Assembly (NCBI RefSeq): GCF_018760785.1
Contig: NZ_JAHHZO010000001.1
Location: 372,001-436,000, forward strand
Length of the DNA stretch: 64,000 nucleotides
Reading direction: 5' to 3'
From: Rhizobium sp. CSW-27
GTDB taxonomy: Bacteria > Pseudomonadota > Alphaproteobacteria > Rhizobiales > Rhizobiaceae
Part shown: positions 1-8,064 of the stretch, piece after piece
Layout: every line of letters begins with the position of its first letter
Position numbering within the stretch: the stretch's first letter is position 1
Notes under the pieces: model-generated
Seen by the model: the letters and a program-made list of their open reading frames with translations, nothing else
Told to the model about the DNA's origin: nothing
Database searches by the model: none
Made by a program: the position numbers and the translations under genes

Positions 1-358
1 ATCGGATCTGAGACGCATTGCCTTTCCACGCTGCTGAACGGCCGGCAGGACCGCAATTCCTTCGCGTATGCGCCAGTTGCGCCCGCAACACAAGCGCAGC
101 CTGTGCGATCAGGGTTTCTGCCGCGACATCGGCTGGAGTTTCGACCGGAGGCCCGGCCGGTCGTCGAACCGGGGGCGGAGACGACTGCGCGGCCGTGCCT
201 TGGCCCCTGCGGTTCGAAACGGGAAAGTCACGCCGGCCCTTCAGCCTTTGTTTATCGCTTGCACCGCAGCATCGGCTGCCGCCTTCGGGCAAGCTTCACC
301 CCTTATCAGCGGAGTGGCGAGCGGTAGAACAGTGATCCCGTCACCAAAAGGAGGGAAA
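1..358. other. Left-edge stretch, no supported gene
   Basis: No frame here has a start, ribosome binding site and protein pattern that I can defend. One minus-strand frame stays open from about position 235 to the window edge and reads like low-complexity Ala/Pro sequence followed by a possible helix, so a gene running off the left edge is possible. It has no visible start codon. A plus-strand ribosome binding site at 350-355 (AGGAGG context) belongs to the gene starting at 359. Confidence 0.3.
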
Positions 359-592
359 ATGGCGAAATACAAGTACCAGGAGCATCTGGTTTCGTCCAAC
401 GTGCCGGCCTTCGACAAGGAGTGGCAACCCGGACAGATCCCGCCCAATTCCGGCATCTATCGCTGCAAGACCTGCGGCGACGAGATTGCCCTCGGCAAGG
501 GCCAGGCCCTGCCGCGCGATCATCACCAGCATCCGGTGCTGGGTCCGGTCGCGTGGGTCATGCTCGTCTTTGCCCAGGAGCACCCGAAATGA
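359..592 (+). CDS. Small zinc-ribbon-like protein, 77 aa
   Basis: A 77-residue protein with one CxxC pair (C36, C39) followed by a histidine cluster (H55, H56, H58), which together could bind one metal ion as a minimal zinc ribbon. Small proteins of this shape are common in rhizobia and have no known function. The start at 359 is chosen because AAAAGGAGG lies at the right distance upstream; longer in-frame extensions run into non-coding-looking sequence. The gene stands alone, with a GC-rich inverted repeat about 10-40 bases after its stop that may act as a weak terminator. A transcription-related role is possible but not shown. Confidence 0.7.
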   Translation: MAKYKYQEHLVSSNVPAFDKEWQPGQIPPNSGIYRCKTCGDEIALGKGQALPRDHHQHPVLGPVAWVMLVFAQEHPK

Positions 593-703
593 GGCACTGT
601 CGCCCGCCCGAAAGCGGGGGCCTCGACGCGTCCGGCGCCTGACGCGGCTGCAGGCAAGGCTGGAACGGGCTTTTCCTTCGGTCCATGCCGCGAAGGCGAC
701 AGA

Positions 704-1564
704 TCAGAGTGCTCCGATCGATTTCAGCTTGTCGAGCACGGCCTGCGACGGTTCGCCGGTGACCGGCAGGCGGTAGTGCTTCTGGAAATGGCGGATCGCC
801 GCCTTTGTCTGTTCGCCGACCACACCGTCCACGGTCACGTCGCGATAGGCGATGTTCTGCAGGCCGCGCTGGATCTCGATGATCCGCTCCACCTCGGCGC
901 CAGCCGAGACCGGCACCGGCTTCAGCACCGCCTCGCCTGCCTGCCGGGCCCGCGATACGGCGGCGATATCGGCCGGCGGGCGCGGCGCCGGCGCGGCGGC
1001 CGGCAGGGTGTCGGATGCGCGGATGGCGGCCGCCACCGGATCCGGCGCCTCGGGCAGCAGTGCGGGGCGCGGCAGCGGAATGACCTGCGGAATGACAGCC
1101 GGCATCTCATGCGCCGCGGAGCTTGCAGCAGCAGCCGGCGCGGCGGCGGGAACGGCTGCGGCAGCAACCGGCGGCACGGACGAGGCCGCTTCGTCCGCCG
1201 CCTTGACGAGTGCCGCAACGGCATCCTCGGCGGCAGGGCTCGGCTTGGCCTCCGGCGCCCGCTCGATATGGAAGGTGGTCACATCGACGGGCGCGGCGAA
1301 CCGCATCGGCCGGTAGCCGGCAATCGCTTCCGGATCATCGGGATCGCGCGTGGCGAGGAAGGGCGAGGGATGGCTGCGCGGCTGATACCACAGCGCATTG
1401 GCGGCCACGAAGGAGAAGACGACACACAGACCAAGCGTGCCGAAGACGGTGCGGGGATAGCGCGCGGCCTGGCTGGCGGCAGCCGAAAAGACCTGAACCA
1501 CAAGGCTCGGCCGTCGGGCCGGAGCCTTTCTGCGGTCAGGCGATTTTCGCTTTCGCGCCGTCAT
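704..1564 (-). CDS. Membrane-anchored peptidoglycan-binding-domain protein
   Basis: 286 residues from ATG at 1564. A basic N-terminus (Arg/Lys-rich) leads into one membrane segment near residues 38-58, then a long Ala/Pro-rich low-complexity linker, and a C-terminal peptidoglycan-binding domain 1 fold at about residues 220-286 (IQRGLQ, VDGVVGEQTKAAIRHFQ, LDKLKSIGAL). The layout suggests an inner-membrane protein whose tail reaches through the periplasm to the wall. Its first 29 bases overlap the 3' end of the histidine kinase gene upstream, so the two are probably translated together and may work together. No enzymatic domain is visible. Confidence 0.8.
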   Translation of the reverse strand: MTARKRKSPDRRKAPARRPSLVVQVFSAAASQAARYPRTVFGTLGLCVVFSFVAANALWYQPRSHPSPFLATRDPDDPEAIAGYRPMRFAAPVDVTTFHIERAPEAKPSPAAEDAVAALVKAADEAASSVPPVAAAAVPAAAPAAAASSAAHEMPAVIPQVIPLPRPALLPEAPDPVAAAIRASDTLPAAAPAPRPPADIAAVSRARQAGEAVLKPVPVSAGAEVERIIEIQRGLQNIAYRDVTVDGVVGEQTKAAIRHFQKHYRLPVTGEPSQAVLDKLKSIGAL

Positions 1565-3074
1565 GCGCAAATCCCTGTCTACTCGTTGCGGGTCCGGCGG
1601 CAAGATGGGCCAGACGCGGGGGGAATTCAAGCGGCTCGCAGGCCTCATCCGGTGTATCGCTCTCGCCGCGACCTTCCGCCGGAAGGGTGACGCTTACCAC
1701 GGTTCCTTCGCCAGGGCGACTTTCGATCCTGAACTGTCCACCGTGCAGGGACACCAGTCCCTTGACCAGGGCAAGGCCGAGCCCGGTGCCCTCATGGGCG
1801 CGGTTATAGGCATCGTCCACCTGCATGAAGGGCTGGCCGACCAGTGCCAGCTTGTCGGCGGCAATGCCGATGCCGGTATCGCTGACGACGAGCGTCACGC
1901 CACCTTCGCCCGAAGCCACCGCATCGATGGCGACGACGCCGCCGGCCGGCGTGAACTTGATGGCATTGCAGGCGAGGTTGATGAGGATCTGCTGCACGGC
2001 GCGGCGATCCGCCACCAGATCGCCCAGCCCGCGTGCTACGCGCGTGGTCAGCGTAACGCCCTTGTTGCGGGCCTGCAGGTCCAGCATGGCACGGCAGGCT
2101 TCCACCGCCTCGCCGATGCGGAACGGCTCGGTGACCAGCGCATAACGGCCCGCTTCCAGCCGGCTCATGTCCAGCATGGTGTTGACCACCGAAAGAAGAT
2201 GCGTGCCCGACTGGCGGATCAGTGCCACATATTCCTTCTGGCGCTCGGTTTCCAGGCGGCCGAAATATTCGCCGGCCAGCACGTCGGAAAAGCCGAGAAT
2301 GGCATTCAGCGGCGTGCGAAGCTCGTGGCTGACGGCGGCGAGGAAGCGCGACTTCGCCTCGTTGGCGCAGCGCACCTCGGCGGCGCAGGCCTCCACCTCG
2401 TCGCGCAGGCACTGCTCGGCGGTGATGTCGCGGATCTGCACGAAGACCTGGCGCAGGTCGCCCGCCGCATCGGTGACGGCGGAAAGATCGAGCCGCATGC
2501 TGAGAAACTGGCGCCCGCCCTGCACGGTGAAGCCCTGTTCGACGCGCAGATCGACGCTCGCCCGGCTGTTGCCCTGGCGCAGACCATCCAGCGCCTGCAG
2601 CACGGCGATGCGATCGGAAACATGGGCGATCTCGGCCAGCATCAGGCCGTCGCGCTCGCGCAGCGCCGCCGGCAGCAGATCGCGGTCGCGGCCGCCGAAG
2701 CGGATGATCGCGCCCTGCGGATCGCAAAGCAGCGCGACGCCGGGGCAGACCTCGAAGGCCGGATCGATCTGTTCGCACTCCGCCGCTTCGGGACGCACGA
2801 CACGCGCCAGCGCAACCGCGCCGGCGGAAACGGACAGCAGGCAGACCAGAACCAGAGAGACGCCAAGCGGCAGCGCCAGCGCCGGGCTGGTGACCAGGGA
2901 CAGCGTGAGCGGCAGAAGAACGAGACCGAGCAGCGCGCAAAGCGCCAGCATGCGCAGCGTGGACCGGTCGCAGGCGCGCACCTGGTCCCGATCGCTCATC
3001 TGCTGCAGCCAGCCAACAGCCAGGTGATCCAGCACATGGATCGCCCTGCCGCCAATGGAATTGAATACGCGCAC
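1536..3074 (-). CDS. Two-TM PAS sensor histidine kinase
   Basis: 512 residues. Two membrane helices (about 41-62 and 66-92) are followed by a PAS-like region (about 105-225), a HisKA domain with phospho-acceptor His250 in SHELRTPLNAILGFSDVL, and an HATPase domain ending in GTGLGLALVKG. The start is GTG at 3074 with AAGG seven bases upstream. The kinase core resembles the DivJ/PleC/PdhS group that feeds the CtrA cell-cycle pathway of alphaproteobacteria, but I cannot assign a specific member. No response regulator is adjacent; its operon partner is the peptidoglycan-binding protein, which overlaps it by 29 bases. Confidence 0.88.
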   Translation of the reverse strand: MRVFNSIGGRAIHVLDHLAVGWLQQMSDRDQVRACDRSTLRMLALCALLGLVLLPLTLSLVTSPALALPLGVSLVLVCLLSVSAGAVALARVVRPEAAECEQIDPAFEVCPGVALLCDPQGAIIRFGGRDRDLLPAALRERDGLMLAEIAHVSDRIAVLQALDGLRQGNSRASVDLRVEQGFTVQGGRQFLSMRLDLSAVTDAAGDLRQVFVQIRDITAEQCLRDEVEACAAEVRCANEAKSRFLAAVSHELRTPLNAILGFSDVLAGEYFGRLETERQKEYVALIRQSGTHLLSVVNTMLDMSRLEAGRYALVTEPFRIGEAVEACRAMLDLQARNKGVTLTTRVARGLGDLVADRRAVQQILINLACNAIKFTPAGGVVAIDAVASGEGGVTLVVSDTGIGIAADKLALVGQPFMQVDDAYNRAHEGTGLGLALVKGLVSLHGGQFRIESRPGEGTVVSVTLPAEGRGESDTPDEACEPLEFPPRLAHLAAGPATSRQGFAHDGAKAKIA

Positions 3075-3521
3075 GCCTGTACCTTACCGCGAACTCTGAA
3101 TGGCCGACCATAGGCGCCAGTGACTTAAGGAAAGGATAAAAACAGCGGCCGCCGGACGGGACGAAGGGCGCAATTTCGCGTTTTAGGTGTTCCGGTTTGA
3201 AGCATCTACCGTTGTGGTTAACGGCGTGTAAGCGCGGATTTGCGCCTTATTTTAGCGAAAATGTTAGGTTTCGGTGCAAGCGACACAAAAGAATCTCTTT
3301 GTTTTCTCGCAAAGGCACGGTAATGAAGGTTAACGCGATCCGCTAAAATGAGACCGAAAGTCGTTTGGAACTCTCGCGGCGGGTTGTTCGTTAAAATGCG
3401 ATGCAAATTCGAGATGAAGTTGAGCAGTTGCTGTAATAGCGCGTTTTTCCAGTGCCTCTAGGCTCGGTGTCGCGCCCCGGACGTGGGTCCGAGTGGGTGC
3501 CGAGCAGGCGGGTGAAGGCAG
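3075..3521. other. Divergent intergenic region, 447 bp
   Basis: This gap separates the minus-strand histidine kinase from the plus-strand DUF5330 gene and should hold both promoters. The segment 3180-3430 is clearly richer in A and T than its surroundings. It contains one GANTC methylation site (GAATC at 3291), the CcrM target of alphaproteobacteria. I find no strong dyad, no terminator and no convincing short gene; a 62-codon minus-strand frame at 3218-3406 has no ribosome binding site or recognisable pattern. Confidence 0.45.
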
Positions 3522-3971
3522 ATGTGGTTTCTGATCAAGGGTAGCGTTTTCTTTGCGATGGGTCTTGTCGTGCTGTCCTATTTCAGCACGAACACCAGCA
3601 TTGCGCCTGCTGGCGAAAAAACCTTCCAGATCTCCGACGCCATCAGCGCCGCGACCGAAGCCTATTCCTATCTGAGCGCCATCTGCGACGAAAAGCCGGA
3701 TGTCTGCCAGAAGGGCAGCGAAACGCTGACGGCGCTCGGCTTCCGCGCCAAGGAAGGTGCCCGCGTGGCCTTCCAGTTCCTCGACAGCCAGCTGGCAACC
3801 GCCGAAGCCCCGGTCGAGACCGCGCCGGCCGCAACGCCCGCGGTAGTCGATGTACCGCGCGGCGCCCGCCAGCCGATGCCGCAGCGGGTTGCCAACAACC
3901 AGTTCGTCCGCACCGACGACCAGTTGTCGACCGGCTCCGTGCCGGTGCCGCTCGCCCGCCCGATTCACTGA
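3522..3971 (+). CDS. DUF5330 family membrane-anchored protein
   Basis: 149 residues. An uncleaved signal-like helix (residues 2-22) anchors the protein; the conserved middle (ISDAISAATEAYSYLSAICD, then two more cysteines' worth of helix with KPDVCQKG) matches the DUF5330 family found almost only in Hyphomicrobiales. C46-like and C53-like cysteines (in AICDEKPDVC) may form a disulfide in the periplasm. The C-terminal third is Ala/Pro-rich. It sits next to sufE and the DUF6456/DnaA-like pair, a grouping I know from other rhizobial genomes. Function unknown. Confidence 0.85.
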   Translation: MWFLIKGSVFFAMGLVVLSYFSTNTSIAPAGEKTFQISDAISAATEAYSYLSAICDEKPDVCQKGSETLTALGFRAKEGARVAFQFLDSQLATAEAPVETAPAATPAVVDVPRGARQPMPQRVANNQFVRTDDQLSTGSVPVPLARPIH

Positions 3972-4237
3972 TTTCCCTCCCCGCCCGACCCGACAAAGCG
4001 GCCGCCATGCGCCCTTTCGGCATGGATCGCCGCCCCTTTGCATGATGAAAGCTGTGGCCGGGGCGCAAGCCTCAGGTTTCCCTCGCCTGCCGAGGCGCCT
4101 ATATGTGAAGACAGAAGGCTGAGACGAAACGCGCACCCGACGGAGCGGTGGCGCGTTTCGTCATCCCAGCCGTCCCGGCCGGCCCCGTGACGCGGGCAAG
4201 GCCGGGCCCTGCCAACCGAAGCCATGCGGAAGCCGCC

Positions 4238-4657
4238 ATGACCAGCATCGACCAGATCATCGACGATTTTGCCTTTCTCGACGATTGGGAGGATCGCTAC
4301 CGCTATGTCATCGAACTCGGCAAGGCGCTGCCGGATCTCGCCGAGGAAAACAAGACGGCGCAGAACAAGGTGAATGGCTGCGCAAGCCAGGTCTGGCTGG
4401 TCACCCATCGCGGCGACGGCGCCGACCCGGTGCTGACCTTCGAGGGCGATTCCGATGCCCATATCGTGCGTGGCCTGGTGGCCATCGTGCTCGCCGCCTA
4501 TTCCGGCAAGACCGCATCGGCCATTGCCCATTATGACGTGTTCGACGTGTTCAACCGTATCGGCCTGGTGGAAAACCTCTCCTCGCAGCGGGCAAACGGC
4601 CTGCGCTCCATGGTGAAGCGCATCCGCGACGAGGCACAGGCGCTGGCCGCCGCCTGA
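4238..4657 (+). CDS. sufE: Cysteine desulfuration protein SufE
   Basis: 139 residues, the normal SufE length. SufE accepts sulfane sulfur from the desulfurase SufS on its conserved cysteine and passes it to the SufBCD scaffold for Fe-S cluster assembly in the cytoplasm. Visible family features are the opening IIDDFAFLDDWEDRYRYVIELG and the active-site segment NKVNGCASQVWL (Cys near residue 46). The start at 4238 (MTSIDQ) is preferred over an upstream in-frame ATG because similarity begins there. No other suf gene is in the window. A 14-base tandem repeat begins four bases after the stop. Confidence 0.95.
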   Translation: MTSIDQIIDDFAFLDDWEDRYRYVIELGKALPDLAEENKTAQNKVNGCASQVWLVTHRGDGADPVLTFEGDSDAHIVRGLVAIVLAAYSGKTASAIAHYDVFDVFNRIGLVENLSSQRANGLRSMVKRIRDEAQALAAA

Positions 4658-4661
4658 GGGC

Positions 4662-4717
4662 GTTCGACCGAAAGTGTTCGACCGCAGGTGTTTGACTGGG
4701 GGCCTTCGACTTCGGCC
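4662..4717. repeat. Four tandem copies of a 14-bp unit
   Basis: Four head-to-tail imperfect copies of a 14-base unit start at 4662, 4676, 4690 and 4704; the first two read GTTCGACCGAAAGT and GTTCGACCGCAGGT. The array fills the space between the convergent sufE and DUF6456 genes. It carries no reading frame of interest. Confidence 0.7.
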
Positions 4718-4737
4718 CTTCGCCGGGCGCCGCACCG

Positions 4738-4763
4738 GGTGCCGGCCCCCGAAAGCCGGCGCC
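4738..4763 (-). terminator. Hairpin after the DUF6456 gene
   Basis: On the minus strand a 9-bp stem (GGCGCCGGC with GCCGGCACC, one G-U pair) closes an 8-base loop and starts directly after the DUF6456 stop codon. It has no clear T-run, so it is a plausible but weak intrinsic terminator. Confidence 0.45.
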
Positions 4764-5630
4764 TCATAGTTCCGGGCGATAGCCTTCCGCACCCCAGGCG
4801 TGGCGACGGCGCGCCCGCACGTCTGGCGGTGCGTAATGCCGTTCGAGCGCCAGAAGCGCCGTGCGCAGCATCAGCTTGGCCGAGCGCACCGGCCAGCCGC
4901 GCTCCTGCTCCACCCGTTCCAGCCCCTTGCCAAAGCAGCAGACATCGAGCGCCACGCCGGACAGTTCCGGCCCCATGGCCTCGACCGCCCGCCCCACCCG
5001 CAGCCGGGCGGCCATCGCGCTGTCGGTGAGATCCGGCTGGCCGCCCCGCATGCCGGGCGTGCGCGTCGACAGCCGTGGTTCCCAGCTTGCGGTGACGCAC
5101 GGCGCCAGATGGCCGCGCTCGAAATCGACCGACAGCCGTTCGCCGGCCTCGATGGTTCCGGGCGGGAAGAAGGGCTGCCCTTGCCTGTCCTTCAGCCGGC
5201 CGAGATGGGCAAGCGGCGATTCCAGCAGGTTGCGGCGCACCGTCTCGGCGGCGCCCGCCACCTCCACCCTGTCTTCCACCAGCAGGCGATGCTGGCCGGC
5301 AAAGGTCTCCTCACCCTGTGTCGCAAGATGCCGGCGCAGATAGCTGGCGGCCTCCTTGCGGGCATGCACGGTTTCGCCCTCCTGCGTGAGCAGGCCGGCA
5401 GCCAGCGCCGCCTGAAGCAGGCCGGCAGCATGCACGGTCTGCCCGCCCTCCCCGGTCAGAGCAAGCATCCGCGCATCGGCCTGCGCCTCCACCCGGCATG
5501 GTCCACGCAGCACCTGCCGCAGAAGACGCAGCATGGGCCGCCCGGGCGACGGTTCGCAGGCCCCTGTCGCAGCGGTTTGCGGCGCCGGGCCTTGCGCTGC
5601 ACCCCGCCTGGTCTTGCTCCGTTCATTCAT
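4764..5630 (-). CDS. DUF6456 domain protein
   Basis: 288 residues from ATG at 5630. The C-terminal half (ERLSVDFERGHLAP through AVEAMGPELSGVALDVCCFGKGLE and a closing LMLRTALLALERHY) is the DUF6456 domain found in Hyphomicrobiales. The helical repeats near residues 60-130 look like a winged-helix or MarR-like fold. The ATG overlaps the stop of the DnaA-like gene by eight bases (ATGAATGA), so the two are translationally coupled. A DNA-related regulatory role is inferred from this coupling only. Confidence 0.82.
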   Translation of the reverse strand: MNERSKTRRGAAQGPAPQTAATGACEPSPGRPMLRLLRQVLRGPCRVEAQADARMLALTGEGGQTVHAAGLLQAALAAGLLTQEGETVHARKEAASYLRRHLATQGEETFAGQHRLLVEDRVEVAGAAETVRRNLLESPLAHLGRLKDRQGQPFFPPGTIEAGERLSVDFERGHLAPCVTASWEPRLSTRTPGMRGGQPDLTDSAMAARLRVGRAVEAMGPELSGVALDVCCFGKGLERVEQERGWPVRSAKLMLRTALLALERHYAPPDVRARRRHAWGAEGYRPEL

Positions 5631-6048
5631 AGCGCGGCACCTCGCGGCAGCCGAACACGGTGGCCACCATGCGCTCCACCGTCGAGACCAGATCGTCGAA
5701 GGCGGCATCGTCGCGCCGGTCCTCCACCACGCTGCAGGCATGGCCGACCGTCGAGCGGTCGCGGCCGAAGGCATCGCCGATATCGCCCTGGGGAATGCTG
5801 AGCGACACATGGCAGACATACATGGCAATCTGCCGCACATGGCACAGCATCCGGCGCCGGTCGCGGCGAAAGCTCGCCCGATCCGCCGTCATCATCACCA
5901 GTTCCGCCACCAGATGCCGCACGATGCGGCAGACCTGCGGCAGCGGCAGGCTGGCGGGCGCAACAAAGCATGGCAGCGGCGCAAGGGCCGCCGGATTCTC
6001 CGGCTGAGCAGGAAATGCCGGTGTCTCTGTTCTGTTGATATCAGGCAT
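5623..6048 (-). CDS. DnaA domain-IV-like helix-turn-helix protein
   Basis: 141 residues. Its C-terminal ~90 residues copy the DNA-binding domain IV of the replication initiator DnaA: RQIAMYVCHV is followed by the signature region DIGDAFGRDRSTVGHAC (DnaA itself: RDHTTVLHAC). The ATPase domain of DnaA is absent, so it cannot initiate by itself but could recognise DnaA-box-like DNA and compete with or recruit DnaA. ATG at 6048 is chosen over TTG at 6054 because GGGAG lies six bases upstream of the ATG. It forms an overlapping pair with the DUF6456 gene. Confidence 0.85.
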   Translation of the reverse strand: MPDINRTETPAFPAQPENPAALAPLPCFVAPASLPLPQVCRIVRHLVAELVMMTADRASFRRDRRRMLCHVRQIAMYVCHVSLSIPQGDIGDAFGRDRSTVGHACSVVEDRRDDAAFDDLVSTVERMVATVFGCREVPRYE

Positions 6049-6509
6049 GAACAACTCCCGTGATAGGAATTAATTCATACACCCTATGCCGAAACGGGGG
6101 ACGAGCGAAAGCCTGCGCCGCCAAACATCCGTTGATTTTGCGCGGAAATTTTATGACAGACTGTAAAATTTTTGGATTATTTTCCTCACCCTCTACCGAA
6201 TTTGAGGGGGAAGACGGGGGAATGCGACCGTGCGCACCACCTTTGCCGGGCTCAAGGCGCGAAGGCTATGCCAGGCAATGACCGTAAACGACCGGTTTTC
6301 GGAGGCTCGCCCCCTGATCGACACCGGCCGCTGACTGGCATCATCTGCCGGTCGACAACCATCGGCATGGAAAAACACCAGCGGCGTGGATGGCAGGCAT
6401 GCGCCGACGGACTCAGACAGAACGCGCCGCCGGGGCGGCAGATCCGCTCCGGCCGACACATGTGGCAATGACCGGCGGGCGATGCCCCTGCAGGCCGGTC
6501 ATCCGCCGT
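6049..6509. other. Intergenic region between mucR and the DnaA-like gene
   Basis: About 460 bases without a supported gene. The part from 6060 to 6200 is AT-rich and probably holds the promoter of the DnaA-like/DUF6456 operon; the part next to mucR is GC-rich and holds the possible mucR terminator. Short frames on both strands lack ribosome binding sites and recognisable products. Confidence 0.4.
6468..6502 (-). terminator. Possible mucR terminator hairpin
   Basis: An 8-bp perfect inverted repeat (ATGACCGG / CCGGTCAT, arms 6468-6475 and 6495-6502) begins eight bases after the mucR stop on the minus strand. There is no T-run after it, so this is a tentative call. Confidence 0.3.
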
Positions 6510-6938
6510 TTACTTGGCGCGCTTGCGGCGCTGGCCGAGACCCATTTCCTTGGCGAGGCGCGAACGGGCCTCGGCATAGGAGGGAGCCACCATCGGATAG
6601 TCGGCCGGCAGGCCCCACTTCTCGCGATATTCTTCCGGCGTCATGTTGTAATGCGTCATCAGGTGCCGCTTCAACGACTTGAACTTCAGGCCGTCTTCCA
6701 GGCAGATCAGGTAATCGTCCTCGATCGACTTGCGGATCGGAACCGGCGGCTTCGGCTTTTCGACTGCAGCAGGCACAGGCGCAGGCGAAGACGTGTTGCT
6801 GAGTGCATTGTGCACGTCGGAAATCAGGTTGGACAGATCGCCCACCGGAACGACGTGATTGCTGACATAGGCGGCTACGATATCGGCGGTGAGTTCCACC
6901 AGCAGATCGGAGCCCTTGCCCGCGGTAACTTCGGTCAT
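6510..6938 (-). CDS. mucR: MucR/Ros family zinc-finger transcription regulator
   Basis: 142 residues, nearly identical in plan to rhizobial MucR and Agrobacterium Ros, global regulators of exopolysaccharide, motility and cell-cycle genes that bind AT-rich DNA. The conserved N-terminus ([20 protein letters not shown]) and the C-terminal finger ([20 protein letters not shown], then [17 protein letters not shown]) are clear. In the finger, Cys79 and His92/His96 are kept, but the second Cys of Ros is Asp82 (CLED), as in some other rhizobial homologues. ATG 6938 has AGGAG seven bases upstream. A perfect dyad lies 30 bases before the start. Confidence 0.95.
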   Translation of the reverse strand: MTEVTAGKGSDLLVELTADIVAAYVSNHVVPVGDLSNLISDVHNALSNTSSPAPVPAAVEKPKPPVPIRKSIEDDYLICLEDGLKFKSLKRHLMTHYNMTPEEYREKWGLPADYPMVAPSYAEARSRLAKEMGLGQRRKRAK

Positions 6939-7354
6939 TTCAAATCTCCTGTTCGTTTCGCTGGCAACTGTATCACCCTGATACAGAGCCGTCGCAGAGC
7001 AGCCCGAAGAACTCCATTCCAAACCCGCTTTTCGACCAAAACATGGATCCACCCCTAGATCCATACGGGTCTGAACGAATTTCCCGGCGCCATCAGAAAT
7101 ACCGGCCGATGGATTCTGTGCCCTTTTGCCTCGTGTGACCGCTGGCGGACATCAAACGCTGGCAAGAGGCACCCCGAACTCGGTCGATATTCGTGCTCTA
7201 CTGGAATGCGATTAGCATTGTTCGCCGCAAAGTCCAAATACAATCTTCGTAACTTAGACTATTAGGCACTTTGTCCTACGAGTTTAAGCGCTTACTGATT
7301 GATTATCGCACAGACCGCGGCAAGCGGAAGTAAATGTGTCAGACACACCGATTA
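6939..7354. other. Long upstream region of mucR
   Basis: About 415 bases between mucR and the 3' end of the Mrp operon, both on the minus strand. The far part (7190-7340) is strongly AT-rich with many T-A steps, the type of DNA that MucR proteins bind, so autoregulation is likely. It contains a GANTC site (GATTC at 7112) and the dyad at 6968-6986. A 62-codon frame at 7055-7243 has no ribosome binding site and is not called. Confidence 0.45.
6968..6986. promoter_or_regulatory. Perfect dyad in the mucR leader
   Basis: The sequence CTGTATCA-CCC-TGATACAG is a perfect 8-bp inverted repeat with a 3-base centre, 30 bases upstream of the mucR start codon. It could be an operator or, in the transcript, a short hairpin in the 5' leader. 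Confidence 0.55.
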
Positions 7355-7690
7355 TCAAGGGTTATCCCGGCGCAGATGGTCGACCACGGTCGAAGCGTGC
7401 AGCCGGTAGCCGACCTTGTGGGCGGCGCGCGCCAGCAGGTGGGCGGAGATGGGCGCGGTGAGAATGAAGAAGAGGAAACCAGCTAAGGCTCTGGAAAACG
7501 TAGACAAATCGCCCGAATGCAGGCCTGCGGCAAGCAGCAGGAGACCCGATCCCACCGTGCCGGCCTTGGAGGCGGCATGCATGCGGGTGAACACATCCGG
7601 CAGCCGGATCAGGCCGATGGAGGCCACCAGCGCGAAGGCGCCGCCGGCCACCAGAAGTAGAACCGTCACGAGCGTCAGTACAAGGCTCAT
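7355..7690 (-). CDS. mnhG: Mrp cation/proton antiporter subunit G
   Basis: 111 residues with three membrane helices and the MnhG/PhaG signature [20 protein letters not shown]. It is the last of seven minus-strand genes encoding a multi-subunit Mrp antiporter of the inner membrane, which expels Na+ or K+ in exchange for protons and supports growth at high pH or salt. Its start overlaps the stop of subunit F by four bases. In Sinorhizobium the equivalent locus is named pha and is needed for infection at alkaline pH; which cation this copy moves cannot be read from sequence. Confidence 0.93.
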   Translation of the reverse strand: MSLVLTLVTVLLLVAGGAFALVASIGLIRLPDVFTRMHAASKAGTVGSGLLLLAAGLHSGDLSTFSRALAGFLFFILTAPISAHLLARAAHKVGYRLHASTVVDHLRRDNP

Positions 7691-8064
7691 TGCTTGCCCC
7701 CATGTGCCATTTTGGATCGCTTGCCGGATCCGGATCGGTGTCCCGGGCGCGGCCGGGCGGCATTTTCCGGCTCGCCCTCCTCATCCGCCGTGCCGCGCGA
7801 CAGGATGAAGCGGGCAAAGGCGACGGTGGCCAGGAAGCCGACAAGGCCGAGAGCGATCGCCACGTCGATGTAAAGGGTAAAGCCGGTCTTGATCGCGATG
7901 ACGGCGATGAAGCCGATGGCGATGCCGACCAGCATGTCGAGCGCCACCACCCGGTCGGCCAGCGTCGGCCCTGCTACCACGCGGCAGACGGTGACGAGGA
8001 AGGACAGGGCCAGAAGCGCCAGCGACAGCCAGATACCGGCGGAAAGGATCAATGCGTCGCTCAT
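7687..8064 (-). CDS. mnhF: Mrp cation/proton antiporter subunit F
   Basis: 125 residues, three helices, with the MnhF core [19 protein letters not shown]. The C-terminal ~35 residues are a charged cytoplasmic tail longer than usual, ending in basic residues. ATG 8064 shares one base with the stop of subunit E (TGATG), indicating coupled translation. Subunit F is a small helical part that packs between the MrpA and MrpD modules in known Mrp structures. Confidence 0.92.
   Translation of the reverse strand: MSDALILSAGIWLSLALLALSFLVTVCRVVAGPTLADRVVALDMLVGIAIGFIAVIAIKTGFTLYIDVAIALGLVGFLATVAFARFILSRGTADEEGEPENAARPRPGHRSGSGKRSKMAHGGKQ

Noticed and set aside
1..235. Open minus-strand frame to the left edge with Ala/Leu-rich end
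   Set aside because: No start or homology can be seen, so I do not call it as a partial gene.
3218..3406. 62-codon minus-strand frame upstream of the histidine kinase
   Set aside because: No ribosome binding site, no recognisable protein pattern, lies in AT-rich promoter DNA.
7055..7243. 62-codon minus-strand frame upstream of mucR
   Set aside because: Same reasons; the region looks like a regulatory region.
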